Positions 57,639 to 64,000 of a DNA stretch of 64,000 nt are shown here, piece after piece (position 1 is the first letter of the stretch; each line of letters starts with the position of its first letter). The stretch lies in NCBI GenBank assembly GCA_963169045.1, contig CAUJDF010000090.1:1-64000 (forward strand), in the 5' to 3' direction. This stretch comes from Myxococcota bacterium (GTDB lineage: Bacteria; Myxococcota_A; Bradymonadia; UBA7976; UBA1532). Position numbers and translations under genes: made by a program. The notes beneath the pieces are model-generated. The model was not told the origin of the DNA. It did not search any database and saw only the letters and a list, made by a program, of their open reading frames with translations.

Positions 57639-58412
57639 TTGCGCCGCGTCATCGAGGCCATCGGCCAGCGCACCATCACCGGCATCGAGGGCGTCGGCGC
57701 CGCGTCGCTGATGGTGCTCGAGACGTTGCTCTGGACGATCCGCCCGCCGTTTCGCCTGCGCCTCCTCTTTCAGGCGATGGAGTTCGTCGGCGTCGGCTCG
57801 ATCTTCATCGTGCTGCTCACCGGCCTCTTCACGGGCGGCGTCTTCGGATTGCAGCTGACGTCCGGCTTCCGGCTCTTCGGCGCCGAGGGCATGGTCGGCT
57901 CGACCGTCGGCCTCGCGCTCGCCCGCGAGCTGTCGCCGGTGCTCACCGGCCTCATGGTGACCGGCCGCGCCGGCTCCGGCATCGCCACCGAGCTCGGGAC
58001 GATGCGCGTGACCGAGCAGATCGACGCCCTCTACACGATGGCCGTCAACCCCGTGCAGTACCTCGTCGTGCCGCGCTTCCTCGCCGGGGTGCTGATGGTG
58101 CCGGTGCTGAGCGTGATGTTCACGCTCGTCGGCATGACCGGGGCCTACATCGTCGGCGTCGGGCTGCTGAACATCGATCGCGGCGTCTTCCTCGGCAATG
58201 CGGAGTGGTACGTCGACCCCAAGGACCTGTGGAACGGCGTGATCAAGGCCTGCGTATTCGGGGGGATCCTGACGCTCGTCGGCTGCTATAAGGGCTTCCA
58301 CGCGAGCGGCGGCGCGCGCGGCGTCGGCATCGCCACCACCCAGTCGGTCGTGGTCTCGAGCGTGCTCATCCTGGTCGCCGACTACTTCCTCACGTCCATG
58401 ATGTTCACGTGA
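57639..58412 (+). CDS. mlaE: MlaE-type lipid ABC transporter permease
   Basis: A 257-residue inner-membrane permease of the MlaE family: five or so membrane helices, with GRAGSGIATELGTMRVTEQIDA (shown in part as AGSGIATELGTMRV) as the family motif. It should move phospholipids together with a MlaD ring and an ATPase. The TTG at 57639-57641 is used (GAGAGG five nt before): an earlier TTG start would lie inside the promoter. The mlaD gene starts 7 nt after its stop. No mlaF ATPase gene is found in the window, so it must be elsewhere. Confidence 0.9.
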   Translation: MRRVIEAIGQRTITGIEGVGAASLMVLETLLWTIRPPFRLRLLFQAMEFVGVGSIFIVLLTGLFTGGVFGLQLTSGFRLFGAEGMVGSTVGLALARELSPVLTGLMVTGRAGSGIATELGTMRVTEQIDALYTMAVNPVQYLVVPRFLAGVLMVPVLSVMFTLVGMTGAYIVGVGLLNIDRGVFLGNAEWYVDPKDLWNGVIKACVFGGILTLVGCYKGFHASGGARGVGIATTQSVVVSSVLILVADYFLTSMMFT

Positions 58413-58419
58413 GCCCCCG

Positions 58420-59907
58420 ATGAAGGCGTTCTTCACCCCCTTCAAGGTCGGGATCGTCGTCCTGATCGGCATCGCCGCGTTCGTCTACATGTTCGGCGCG
58501 GTGCGCGAGGGCATCGACGCGGGCGCGGCCGGCTACCGTGTGTACGCCGACTTCCGCGACGTGACCGGGCTCGTGAAGAAGTCGCGCGTGTCGATCGCCG
58601 GCATCAGCGTCGGCGAGATCCACAAGATCGAGCTCGTCGGCGACGAGGCGCGCGTCTGGGTGCTCGTCAACACGCCGCTGCGCAGCGACGCGACGGTCGC
58701 CAAGCGGCAGGCGAGCCTGCTCGGCGACGCCTACCTCGAGCTCACGCCGGGACAGATGGGCCGTCCGCTGAAGGAAGGCGACGAGATCACGCACGTGATC
58801 TACGACGCGGCGCCAGCCGACCTGATCAACGAGATGAAGACCATCGCGGACAACGTCCGCGAGATCACGCAGAGTCTGCGCGAGGTGGTGTCGACCGACG
58901 AGGGCCAGGCGAAGCTCGCCGCCATCCTCGACAACGTCGCGCAGATGACCGAGCGCGTGAACCGCCTCGTCGCCGAGAACTCCCCCAAGATCGACCAGGT
59001 CGTCGACCACGTCGTGAACGTCAGCGCGGAGGCCGACACCTTCGCGCGCGACTTCCGCCGGGACGCCAAGGTCATCCTCGAGGACGCTCGCGCCGTCACC
59101 GGCGAGGTGCGCAACATCATCGGGCGCAGCAAGGGTGATGTCGAAGAGGGCTTCGAGGGCGTGAAGGGCGCCGTCCGGCGCCTGCAGACCGCGCTCGACA
59201 AGATGGATGCGACCCTCGACCACACCACGTCGATCGCCCGCAAGATCGACGAGGGCCAGGGCACCATCGGCAAGCTGGTCAATGAGGACCGCCTCATCGA
59301 CAACGTCAACGAGATCGTCGACGAGACGGGTCGATTCGTAAAGCAGATCACGAGGTTGCAGACGATCGTCGGACTGCGCAGCGAGTACTACCTCGGCGCC
59401 ACGGCGGTGAAGAACTACTTCTCCGTCGCGCTGCAGCCCCGCCCCGACAAGTACTACCTGATCCAGCTGATCGACGACCCGCGGGGCCGGGTGACCTTCC
59501 GCGAGCGCGTGATCAACACGACGGAGTCCGACGAGGATCCGGTGATCCGCGAGCAGGAGACGATCACCGAGGACCGCTTCCGCTTCTCGCTGCAGTTCGC
59601 CAAGCGCTTCTACTTCGTGACCGGCCGCATCGGCATCATCGAGAACACCGGCGGTCTCGGCGTCGATGTGCACCTGTTCGACGACTCGCTGCAGCTCTCC
59701 TCCGACATCTTCGCCTTCGACGAGAACGTGAACCCGCGCCTCAAGGCGTGGGCGAGCTACACGTTCTTCACGCACCTGTTCATCGCCGCCGGCATCGACG
59801 ACGTCTGGAACGACGAGCTGACCGACTTCTTCATCGGCGCCGAGATCCGCTTCAACGACGAAGATCTCAAGGCACTCTTCACCGCCGCCCCGTCCGTTTC
59901 GTTCTGA
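58420..59907 (+). CDS. mlaD: MlaD-type MCE protein with a barrel-like C-terminal domain
   Basis: A 495-residue protein: one N-terminal membrane helix (9-28), an MCE domain (about 36-115, VYADFRDVTGLVKKSRVSIA), a long helical stretch (about 125-320) with MlaD/PqiB-like heptads, and a C-terminal region (about 330-495) of alternating strands ending in SVSF, a C-terminal Phe as in outer-membrane barrels. It could form a tunnel from the inner membrane to the outer membrane in one chain. Standard MlaD is about 180 residues and lacks such a region. The C-terminal fold is inferred only from strand pattern. Confidence 0.85.
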   Translation: MKAFFTPFKVGIVVLIGIAAFVYMFGAVREGIDAGAAGYRVYADFRDVTGLVKKSRVSIAGISVGEIHKIELVGDEARVWVLVNTPLRSDATVAKRQASLLGDAYLELTPGQMGRPLKEGDEITHVIYDAAPADLINEMKTIADNVREITQSLREVVSTDEGQAKLAAILDNVAQMTERVNRLVAENSPKIDQVVDHVVNVSAEADTFARDFRRDAKVILEDARAVTGEVRNIIGRSKGDVEEGFEGVKGAVRRLQTALDKMDATLDHTTSIARKIDEGQGTIGKLVNEDRLIDNVNEIVDETGRFVKQITRLQTIVGLRSEYYLGATAVKNYFSVALQPRPDKYYLIQLIDDPRGRVTFRERVINTTESDEDPVIREQETITEDRFRFSLQFAKRFYFVTGRIGIIENTGGLGVDVHLFDDSLQLSSDIFAFDENVNPRLKAWASYTFFTHLFIAAGIDDVWNDELTDFFIGAEIRFNDEDLKALFTAAPSVSF

Positions 59908-59916
59908 CCTGCCCGG

Positions 59917-59945
59917 TTGACACCGGGACCCTTCCTGAGTATGGT
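59917..59945 (+). promoter_or_regulatory. sigma-70-type promoter of yceD
   Basis: TTGACA (59917-59922), 17-nt spacer, TATGGT (59940-59945). The -10 ends only 10 nt before ATG 59956, so the transcript would be nearly leaderless. It lies right after the mlaD stop, so the yceD-rpmF run has its own promoter. Confidence 0.65.
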
Positions 59946-59955
59946 CCCGCGCTCC

Positions 59956-60510
59956 ATGAAGCCCCTCGGCCTCAAATTCACCTTCGACGAGCTCGGTGAC
60001 GAGACCCGCGAGATCCGCGGCGAAGTCGCGCCCGCGGTCCTCGAAGAGGTGGTCAAGGGCATGGTGGGGGAGCTCGGTTACCGCGCCGAAACGCCGGCCC
60101 GCGTCGAAGGCACGGCCTACGCCGCCGGCCACGACGTGATGATCCAGGCGCACGTCACGGCCGCGATCGGGTTCGACTGCGTGCGGTGCCTCACGGCGCG
60201 CACGCTGAACCTCGACTTCGACGTCCGTCACCTGCTGGTGAAGCGGGGCGCCACCGACGCGTTCCCCGACGACGACGTGGTGCTCGAGGCGGGCGACGAC
60301 GCCGCCGACGACGAGACGGTCCCCTTCGACGGCGAGACCGTCGACCTGGCGCCCGTCGTCCGCGAGGACGTGCTGCTCGAGCTCCCCATGAACCCGACAT
60401 GCGAGAACGCCACCGGCAAGGCCTGCGGCGATCTCCCGGGAGTCGACCCGCAGCCGGACGTCGATCCGCGCTGGGCGCCGCTCCTCGACCTCAAGAAGAA
60501 GCTCTCGTAG
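59956..60510 (+). CDS. yceD: YceD/DUF177 protein (rRNA accumulation factor)
   Basis: A 184-residue DUF177 protein with the two Cys of the family (FDCVRCLT) and an acidic middle (DDDVVLEAGDDAADDET). In other bacteria YceD is needed for 23S rRNA accumulation and usually sits before rpmF, as here. ATG 59956 is chosen; the frame upstream runs through the promoter. rpmF starts 22 nt after its stop. Confidence 0.9.
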   Translation: MKPLGLKFTFDELGDETREIRGEVAPAVLEEVVKGMVGELGYRAETPARVEGTAYAAGHDVMIQAHVTAAIGFDCVRCLTARTLNLDFDVRHLLVKRGATDAFPDDDVVLEAGDDAADDETVPFDGETVDLAPVVREDVLLELPMNPTCENATGKACGDLPGVDPQPDVDPRWAPLLDLKKKLS

Positions 60511-60532
60511 CGACAGACGACGGAGTAGCCAC

Positions 60533-60721
60533 GTGGCGGTTCCAAAGAAACGGAAGTCCCGCTCGAAGCGGGACAGTCGGCGCGCCACCCACAAGATCAG
60601 CGCGGCGGTCCACAACGAGTGCCCCAAGTGCGGGGCGCCCAAGCAGCCGCACCGCATCTGCGGCGCCTGCGGCTGGTACAGGGACCGCTACGCCCTCGAG
60701 GTCGTCGAGGTCGAGGTCTGA
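60533..60721 (+). CDS. rpmF: ribosomal protein bL32
   Basis: A 62-residue ribosomal protein of the 50S subunit: the basic N-terminus AVPKKRKSRSKRDSRR and a zinc-ribbon with four Cys (CPKCGAPK, CGACGWYR). The Cys4 (zinc-bound) type is the zinc-replete form. GTG start. Its TGA stop overlaps a possible CTG start of plsX. The yceD-rpmF-plsX order is typical of bacteria. Confidence 0.97.
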   Translation: MAVPKKRKSRSKRDSRRATHKISAAVHNECPKCGAPKQPHRICGACGWYRDRYALEVVEVEV

Positions 60722-60753
60722 GTCCCTCGCCCCCGGCGATTGATGCCGACCGC

Positions 60754-61803
60754 TTGCCGGTCGCCGTCGACGCCATGGGGGGCGATCGCGCCCCGGGCGT
60801 CGTCGTCGAAGGTGCCATCGCCGCTTGCGCGGCCGGTGACGGTCCCATCGTCCTCGTAGGCGATGAGGCGGTGATCCGTGCCGGGCTCGACGAACACGGC
60901 GCCGGGGACCTGCCCATCGAGATCGTCCACGCGCCTGAGGTGATCGCCATGGGCGAGCACCCCGGGCGAGCTGCGCGCACCAAGCGCGACAGCTCCATGC
61001 ACGTGGGCTTCCGCCTCGTACGCGAACGCCGCGCGTGCGGCTTCGTCTCCGCCGGCAACAGCGGCGCGATGATGGCCGTCGGCGTGCTCACGTTGCGACG
61101 GGTCCCCCGCTGCGACCGCCCCGCCATCGCCGGCGTGCTCCCCACGCGCGGCGCGCCCACCGTGCTCGTCGACATGGGCGCCAACGTCGAGTGCCGCGCC
61201 GTCCACCTCGTGCAGTTCGCGCTGATGGGCGCGGCCTACTCGCAGGTGCGCTTCGGGCACGAGCGGCCGAGCGTCGCGCTGCTCTCCAACGGCGCCGAGC
61301 CGACCAAGGGCACCGAGACGCTGCGCGAAGCCCACCGCCTCCTCACCACCACCGACCTCCGCTATCTCGGCTATGTCGAGGGACGCGACCTGCCCCTTGG
61401 CAAGGCCGACGTCGTCGTCACCGACGGGTTCGTCGGCAACGTCGTGCTCAAGCTGAGCGAGGGCATCGCCACCGCGCTCGCCGAGAAGCTGCGCGAGCGC
61501 GTCCAGCACGACTGGCGCGGCGCCGTCGGCGCGTGGCTGCTCAAGCGGGCGCTGCGGTCGCTGCGCGACGAGCTCGATCCCGGCCGCGTCGGCGCGGCGC
61601 CGCTGCTCGGCCTCGAGGGCGTCGGCATGGTCGCCCACGGCGGCTCCGACGCGCGCGCCGTCGCCAGCGCCATCCGCAGCACCCGCGAGTGCGCCCGGCT
61701 GCGCCTCGTCGAGCGCCTCCGCAGCGTGCTCGAGGCCAGCGAGGCGCCCGCCGAGGGGTTCGCGACCGCCGAGCTGCCCATCACGCGCAGCGACGGCGAC
61801 TGA
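60754..61803 (+). CDS. plsX: phosphate acyltransferase PlsX
   Basis: A 349-residue enzyme that makes acyl-phosphate from acyl-ACP for phospholipid synthesis. The N-terminal hallmark VAVDAMGGDRAPG is intact, with SAGNSGAMMA and VLVDMGANVECRA later; length is normal. The TTG at 60754 gives the usual short N-terminus. An upstream CTG at 60718, which overlaps the rpmF stop (CTGA) and has GAGG before it, would add 12 residues and is an alternative. It sits next to acpP and fabF, the fatty-acid cluster. Confidence 0.93.
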   Translation: MPVAVDAMGGDRAPGVVVEGAIAACAAGDGPIVLVGDEAVIRAGLDEHGAGDLPIEIVHAPEVIAMGEHPGRAARTKRDSSMHVGFRLVRERRACGFVSAGNSGAMMAVGVLTLRRVPRCDRPAIAGVLPTRGAPTVLVDMGANVECRAVHLVQFALMGAAYSQVRFGHERPSVALLSNGAEPTKGTETLREAHRLLTTTDLRYLGYVEGRDLPLGKADVVVTDGFVGNVVLKLSEGIATALAEKLRERVQHDWRGAVGAWLLKRALRSLRDELDPGRVGAAPLLGLEGVGMVAHGGSDARAVASAIRSTRECARLRLVERLRSVLEASEAPAEGFATAELPITRSDGD

Positions 61804-61845
61804 TCGGGCGCTACGGCCGCCGGGTCGAGCCCGGTGCGGCTGGTA

Positions 61846-61875
61846 TTGACACTGCGTCGCGCTGGTTGCTAACAC
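61846..61875 (+). promoter_or_regulatory. sigma-70-type promoter of acpP
   Basis: TTGACA at 61846-61851, 18-nt spacer, TAACAC at 61870-61875; the box reads TTGACACTGCG, like 57570 and 18949. A second -10-like TATCAT lies about 10 nt farther on. The 124-nt plsX-acpP gap is otherwise plain. Confidence 0.6.
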
Positions 61876-61927
61876 CGCGCGCGGCTATCATCCCCATCAC
61901 GCCGGGGCGACGACGCCGAGGAGCGAC

Positions 61928-62164
61928 ATGGCGACCATCGAAGAGCGAATCCGCCAGATCATCGTCGAGCAGCTCGACGTGAGCGAGGAAGAGGTCACCC
62001 CCGAGGCGGCGTTCATCGACGATCTCGGCGCCGACTCCCTCGACATCGTCGAGCTGGTGATGGCGATGGAAGAGACCTTCGACGTCGAGATCCCCGACGA
62101 GGATGCGGAGAACATCCGCACCGTCCAGGACGCCTACAACTACATCCAGGAGCGGGTCGCCTAG
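61928..62164 (+). CDS. acpP: acyl carrier protein
   Basis: A 78-residue acidic carrier protein. The phosphopantetheine Ser37 is in [10 protein letters not shown]. It carries growing fatty acyl chains as thioesters for the fatty-acid synthase. A GAGGAGCG ribosome binding site lies a few bases upstream of the ATG. It is followed after 14 nt by fabF. Confidence 0.98.
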   Translation: MATIEERIRQIIVEQLDVSEEEVTPEAAFIDDLGADSLDIVELVMAMEETFDVEIPDEDAENIRTVQDAYNYIQERVA

Positions 62165-62178
62165 CGCCCCGAGCGCCG

Positions 62179-63435
62179 ATGCGTTGCTCTTCGCGGCGGG
62201 TGGTGATCACGGGGGTCGGGCTCGTCACCCCGCTGGGGGTGGGCACCGATGCCAACTGGTCCGCCCTGCTCTCCGGGCGCAGCGGCATCGGACCCATCAC
62301 GCGATTCGACGCGCGCGACCACCCCGTCCGCATCGCGGGCGAGGTGCCGGGCTTCGACGCCGACGCCTGGTTCGGCCGCAAAGAAGCGCGCAAGATGGAT
62401 CCCTTCATCCACTTCGCGCTGGCCGCCGCCCGCCTGGCCGCCGAAGACGCCGGCCTGCCGCGCCCCTTCGACGAGGCCGAGCGCGAGCGCGCCGGCGTCC
62501 TGCTCGGCGTGGGCCTCGGCGGGCTCTCCACCCTCGAGGAGTCGATCGAGGTTCTGCGCACGAAGGGGCCCTCCCGGGTCAGCCCCTTCTGCATCCCTCG
62601 GCTCATCCCCAACATGGCCGCGGGCCAGATCTCGATGGAATTCCAGGCCTTCGGCCCCAATCTCGGCAGCTCGAGCGCGTGCGCCACGGGGGCGCACTCG
62701 ATCGGCGACGCGGCGCGCCTCATCGCCATGGGCGACGCCGACGTGATGCTGGCCGGCGGCGCCGAGGCGACGATCACGCCGCTGGCGGTGGCCGGCTTCG
62801 CCGCCCTCCGGGCGCTCTCGCGGCGCAACGGCGACCCGACCCACGCGAGCCGGCCGTTCGACGCCGAGCGCGACGGCTTCGTGGCCGCCGAGGGCGCCGG
62901 CGTGGTTGTCCTCGAGCGCCTCGAGCGCGCGCTGGCCCGCGGCGCACGCATCTACGCCGAGCTTGCCGGTTACGGGCAGTCCTCCGACGCGTACCACATC
63001 ACCGCACCCGATCCCGAGGGCCGGGGCGCGCAGCGCGCGATGCGCAATGCGCTCGCCGACGCGGGCCTCGCACCCGAGGCCATCGGCTACCTGAACGCCC
63101 ACGGCACCTCGACCGAGTTCAACGACGCCGTCGAGACGAAGGCGATCAAGGCCGTCTTCGGCGACGACGCGCGCCGGCTCTGGGTGAGCAGCACCAAGTC
63201 GATGACCGGGCACATGCTCGGCGCGGCGGGCGCCGTCGAGGCCATCTACTCGGCGCTGGCGATCGCGCGCGGCGAAGTGCCGCCCACGATGAACTACGAG
63301 CACCCCGACCCGGAATGCGACCTCGACTATGTGCCCAACGAGCCGCGGCACGCTCGCCTCGAGGCGGTGCTGTCGAACAGCTTCGGCTTCGGTGGCGCCA
63401 ATGCCTGCCTGGTCCTGCGCCGCTTCGCGGGGTGA
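62179..63435 (+). CDS. fabF: 3-oxoacyl-ACP synthase II (FabF)
   Basis: A 418-residue elongating ketosynthase of the fatty-acid synthase. The nucleophile Cys168 is in SSSACATG; His residues lie in [11 protein letters not shown] (about 307-317) and [12 protein letters not shown] (about 344-355), completing the Cys-His-His triad of FabF/FabB. Lys is in SSTKSMTGH. Length is typical. The start ATG, 14 nt after acpP, opens [14 protein letters not shown]. rpiB follows 21 nt after the stop. Confidence 0.96.
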   Translation: MRCSSRRVVITGVGLVTPLGVGTDANWSALLSGRSGIGPITRFDARDHPVRIAGEVPGFDADAWFGRKEARKMDPFIHFALAAARLAAEDAGLPRPFDEAERERAGVLLGVGLGGLSTLEESIEVLRTKGPSRVSPFCIPRLIPNMAAGQISMEFQAFGPNLGSSSACATGAHSIGDAARLIAMGDADVMLAGGAEATITPLAVAGFAALRALSRRNGDPTHASRPFDAERDGFVAAEGAGVVVLERLERALARGARIYAELAGYGQSSDAYHITAPDPEGRGAQRAMRNALADAGLAPEAIGYLNAHGTSTEFNDAVETKAIKAVFGDDARRLWVSSTKSMTGHMLGAAGAVEAIYSALAIARGEVPPTMNYEHPDPECDLDYVPNEPRHARLEAVLSNSFGFGGANACLVLRRFAG

Positions 63436-63456
63436 CCCCGCCCGAGAGGTCCGAGA

Positions 63457-63918
63457 ATGTCCAGCGAAAAGGAACGCCCGGTGGTCGCCGTCGCCGCGGA
63501 CCACGCCGGTTTCGAGCTGAAACGCCGCATCGTCGAGCACCTCGCCCGCCGTGACGACGTCGACGTCCGCGACTTCGGACCGCCCAACGGCGATCGCGTC
63601 GACTACCCCGACTTCGCCGGCAAGGTCGCCGGCGCCGTCCAGGCGGGAGAGATTCGCTTCGGCCTCCTGGTCTGCGGCACCGGCATCGGGATGGCGATCG
63701 CCTGCAACAAGTACCGCGGCGTGCGAGCGGCGGTGCTGTCCGACCAGTTCAGCGCCCGCATGGCACGGGCCCACAACGACGCGCAGGTGCTGTGCATCGG
63801 CGCGCGTGTGGTGGGCGAGGGGACGGCGCTCGACCTCGTCGACGCGTTTCTCTCCACCCCGTTCGAGGGCGGGCGCCACGCGCAGCGCATCGCGCGCCTC
63901 CACGAGGTGGAGGGCTGA
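63457..63918 (+). CDS. rpiB: ribose-5-phosphate isomerase B
   Basis: A 153-residue sugar-phosphate isomerase (ribose 5-phosphate to ribulose 5-phosphate), LacAB/RpiB fold: the N-terminal ADHAGFELK, the catalytic Cys in LLVCGTGIGMA and GGRHAQRI near the end. Allose-6-phosphate isomerisation is also known in the family. It is placed between fabF and nrdR, an order seen in many Deltaproteobacteria-like genomes. Confidence 0.95.
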   Translation: MSSEKERPVVAVAADHAGFELKRRIVEHLARRDDVDVRDFGPPNGDRVDYPDFAGKVAGAVQAGEIRFGLLVCGTGIGMAIACNKYRGVRAAVLSDQFSARMARAHNDAQVLCIGARVVGEGTALDLVDAFLSTPFEGGRHAQRIARLHEVEG

Positions 63919-63919
63919 C

Positions 63920-64000
63920 GTGCTCTGCCCCTTCTGCACGAACGAAGAGACCCGCGTCGTCGACTCGCGGCTCGCCCGTGAACAGCAGGCCGTGCGCCGC
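63920..64000 (+). CDS. nrdR: transcriptional repressor NrdR (5' part)
   Basis: The first 27 codons of NrdR, the zinc-ribbon/ATP-cone repressor of ribonucleotide reductase genes. The N-terminus MLCPFCTNEETRVVDSRLAR holds the first CxxC of the zinc ribbon and the family DSR motif. GTG start at 63920, 1 nt after the rpiB stop. The gene is cut by the window end. Confidence 0.9.
   Translation, partial: MLCPFCTNEETRVVDSRLAREQQAVRR

Overview
The window is 64 kb of very GC-rich DNA, densely packed with genes and strongly biased to G/C at third codon positions. No tRNA, rRNA, phage, insertion sequence or CRISPR array was recognised. The gene content points to a Myxococcota (myxobacterial or deltaproteobacterial) chromosome. 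The signs are several Hanks-type Ser/Thr kinases with PEGA and TPR partners, a FrzS-like pseudo-receiver/coiled-coil protein, Asp- and Cys-rich or Gly-repeat lipoproteins, an archaeal-length RtcB with archease, and a MlaD with a barrel-like extension. This assignment is inference from content; no marker gene settles the species.

Region by region. 1-3000: a nested palindrome and one copy of a dispersed palindromic repeat, then a minus-strand operon (patatin lipase, METTL25-like methyltransferase, hemF), then a tandem repeat separating it from a divergent second METTL25-like gene. 4257-10389: a signalling island with a MopE-type lipoprotein, a kinase-fold protein lacking catalytic residues, a small secreted protein, a TPR/PEGA protein and two intact kinases that diverge from one palindromic -10 element. 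10386-18889: two SpoU-type RNA methyltransferases (one fused to HEAT repeats), a DUF1338/HglS-like enzyme, a secreted unknown protein, a pyrimidine phosphorylase and the FrzS-like protein. 19032-22047: a tightly coupled three-gene operon (membrane anchor protein, MprF-type aminoacyl-transfer domain with a C-terminal membrane region, GspF-like membrane protein), facing a PAP2 enzyme. 23127-31374: esterase, pntAB, a GNAT/FemAB-like protein, cardiolipin synthase and ftsH.

31353-36242: an overlapping minus-strand operon (lipoprotein, HEAVH protein, thioredoxin, RlmL-like methyltransferase) and a divergent TPR protein. 36276-42489: two large sugar-transfer proteins, one a GT4-methyltransferase fusion and one a 1307-residue multi-glycosyltransferase with 42-bp repeats. 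42527-50744: RtcB/archease RNA repair, a Gly-repeat lipoprotein, a DUF255 thioredoxin-fold protein, a Cys-rich lipoprotein and an outer-membrane barrel. 50796-57490: fatty-acid beta-oxidation pair (fadJ-type and thiolase) and ileS. 57639-64000: lipid transport (mlaE, mlaD), then the conserved run yceD, rpmF, plsX, acpP, fabF, rpiB, nrdR (the last cut by the window edge).

Many operon junctions are 1-4 nt stop/start overlaps, so translational coupling is common here. Several promoters share a TTGACAC(T/C)G box, and several genes have an A/T-rich -10-like hexamer only about 9-15 nt before the start codon, suggesting leaderless or nearly leaderless mRNAs. The best candidates for undescribed biology are the three-gene operon at 19032-22047, the MlaD-barrel protein, the kinase island with its pseudokinase, and the paired nested palindromic repeats.
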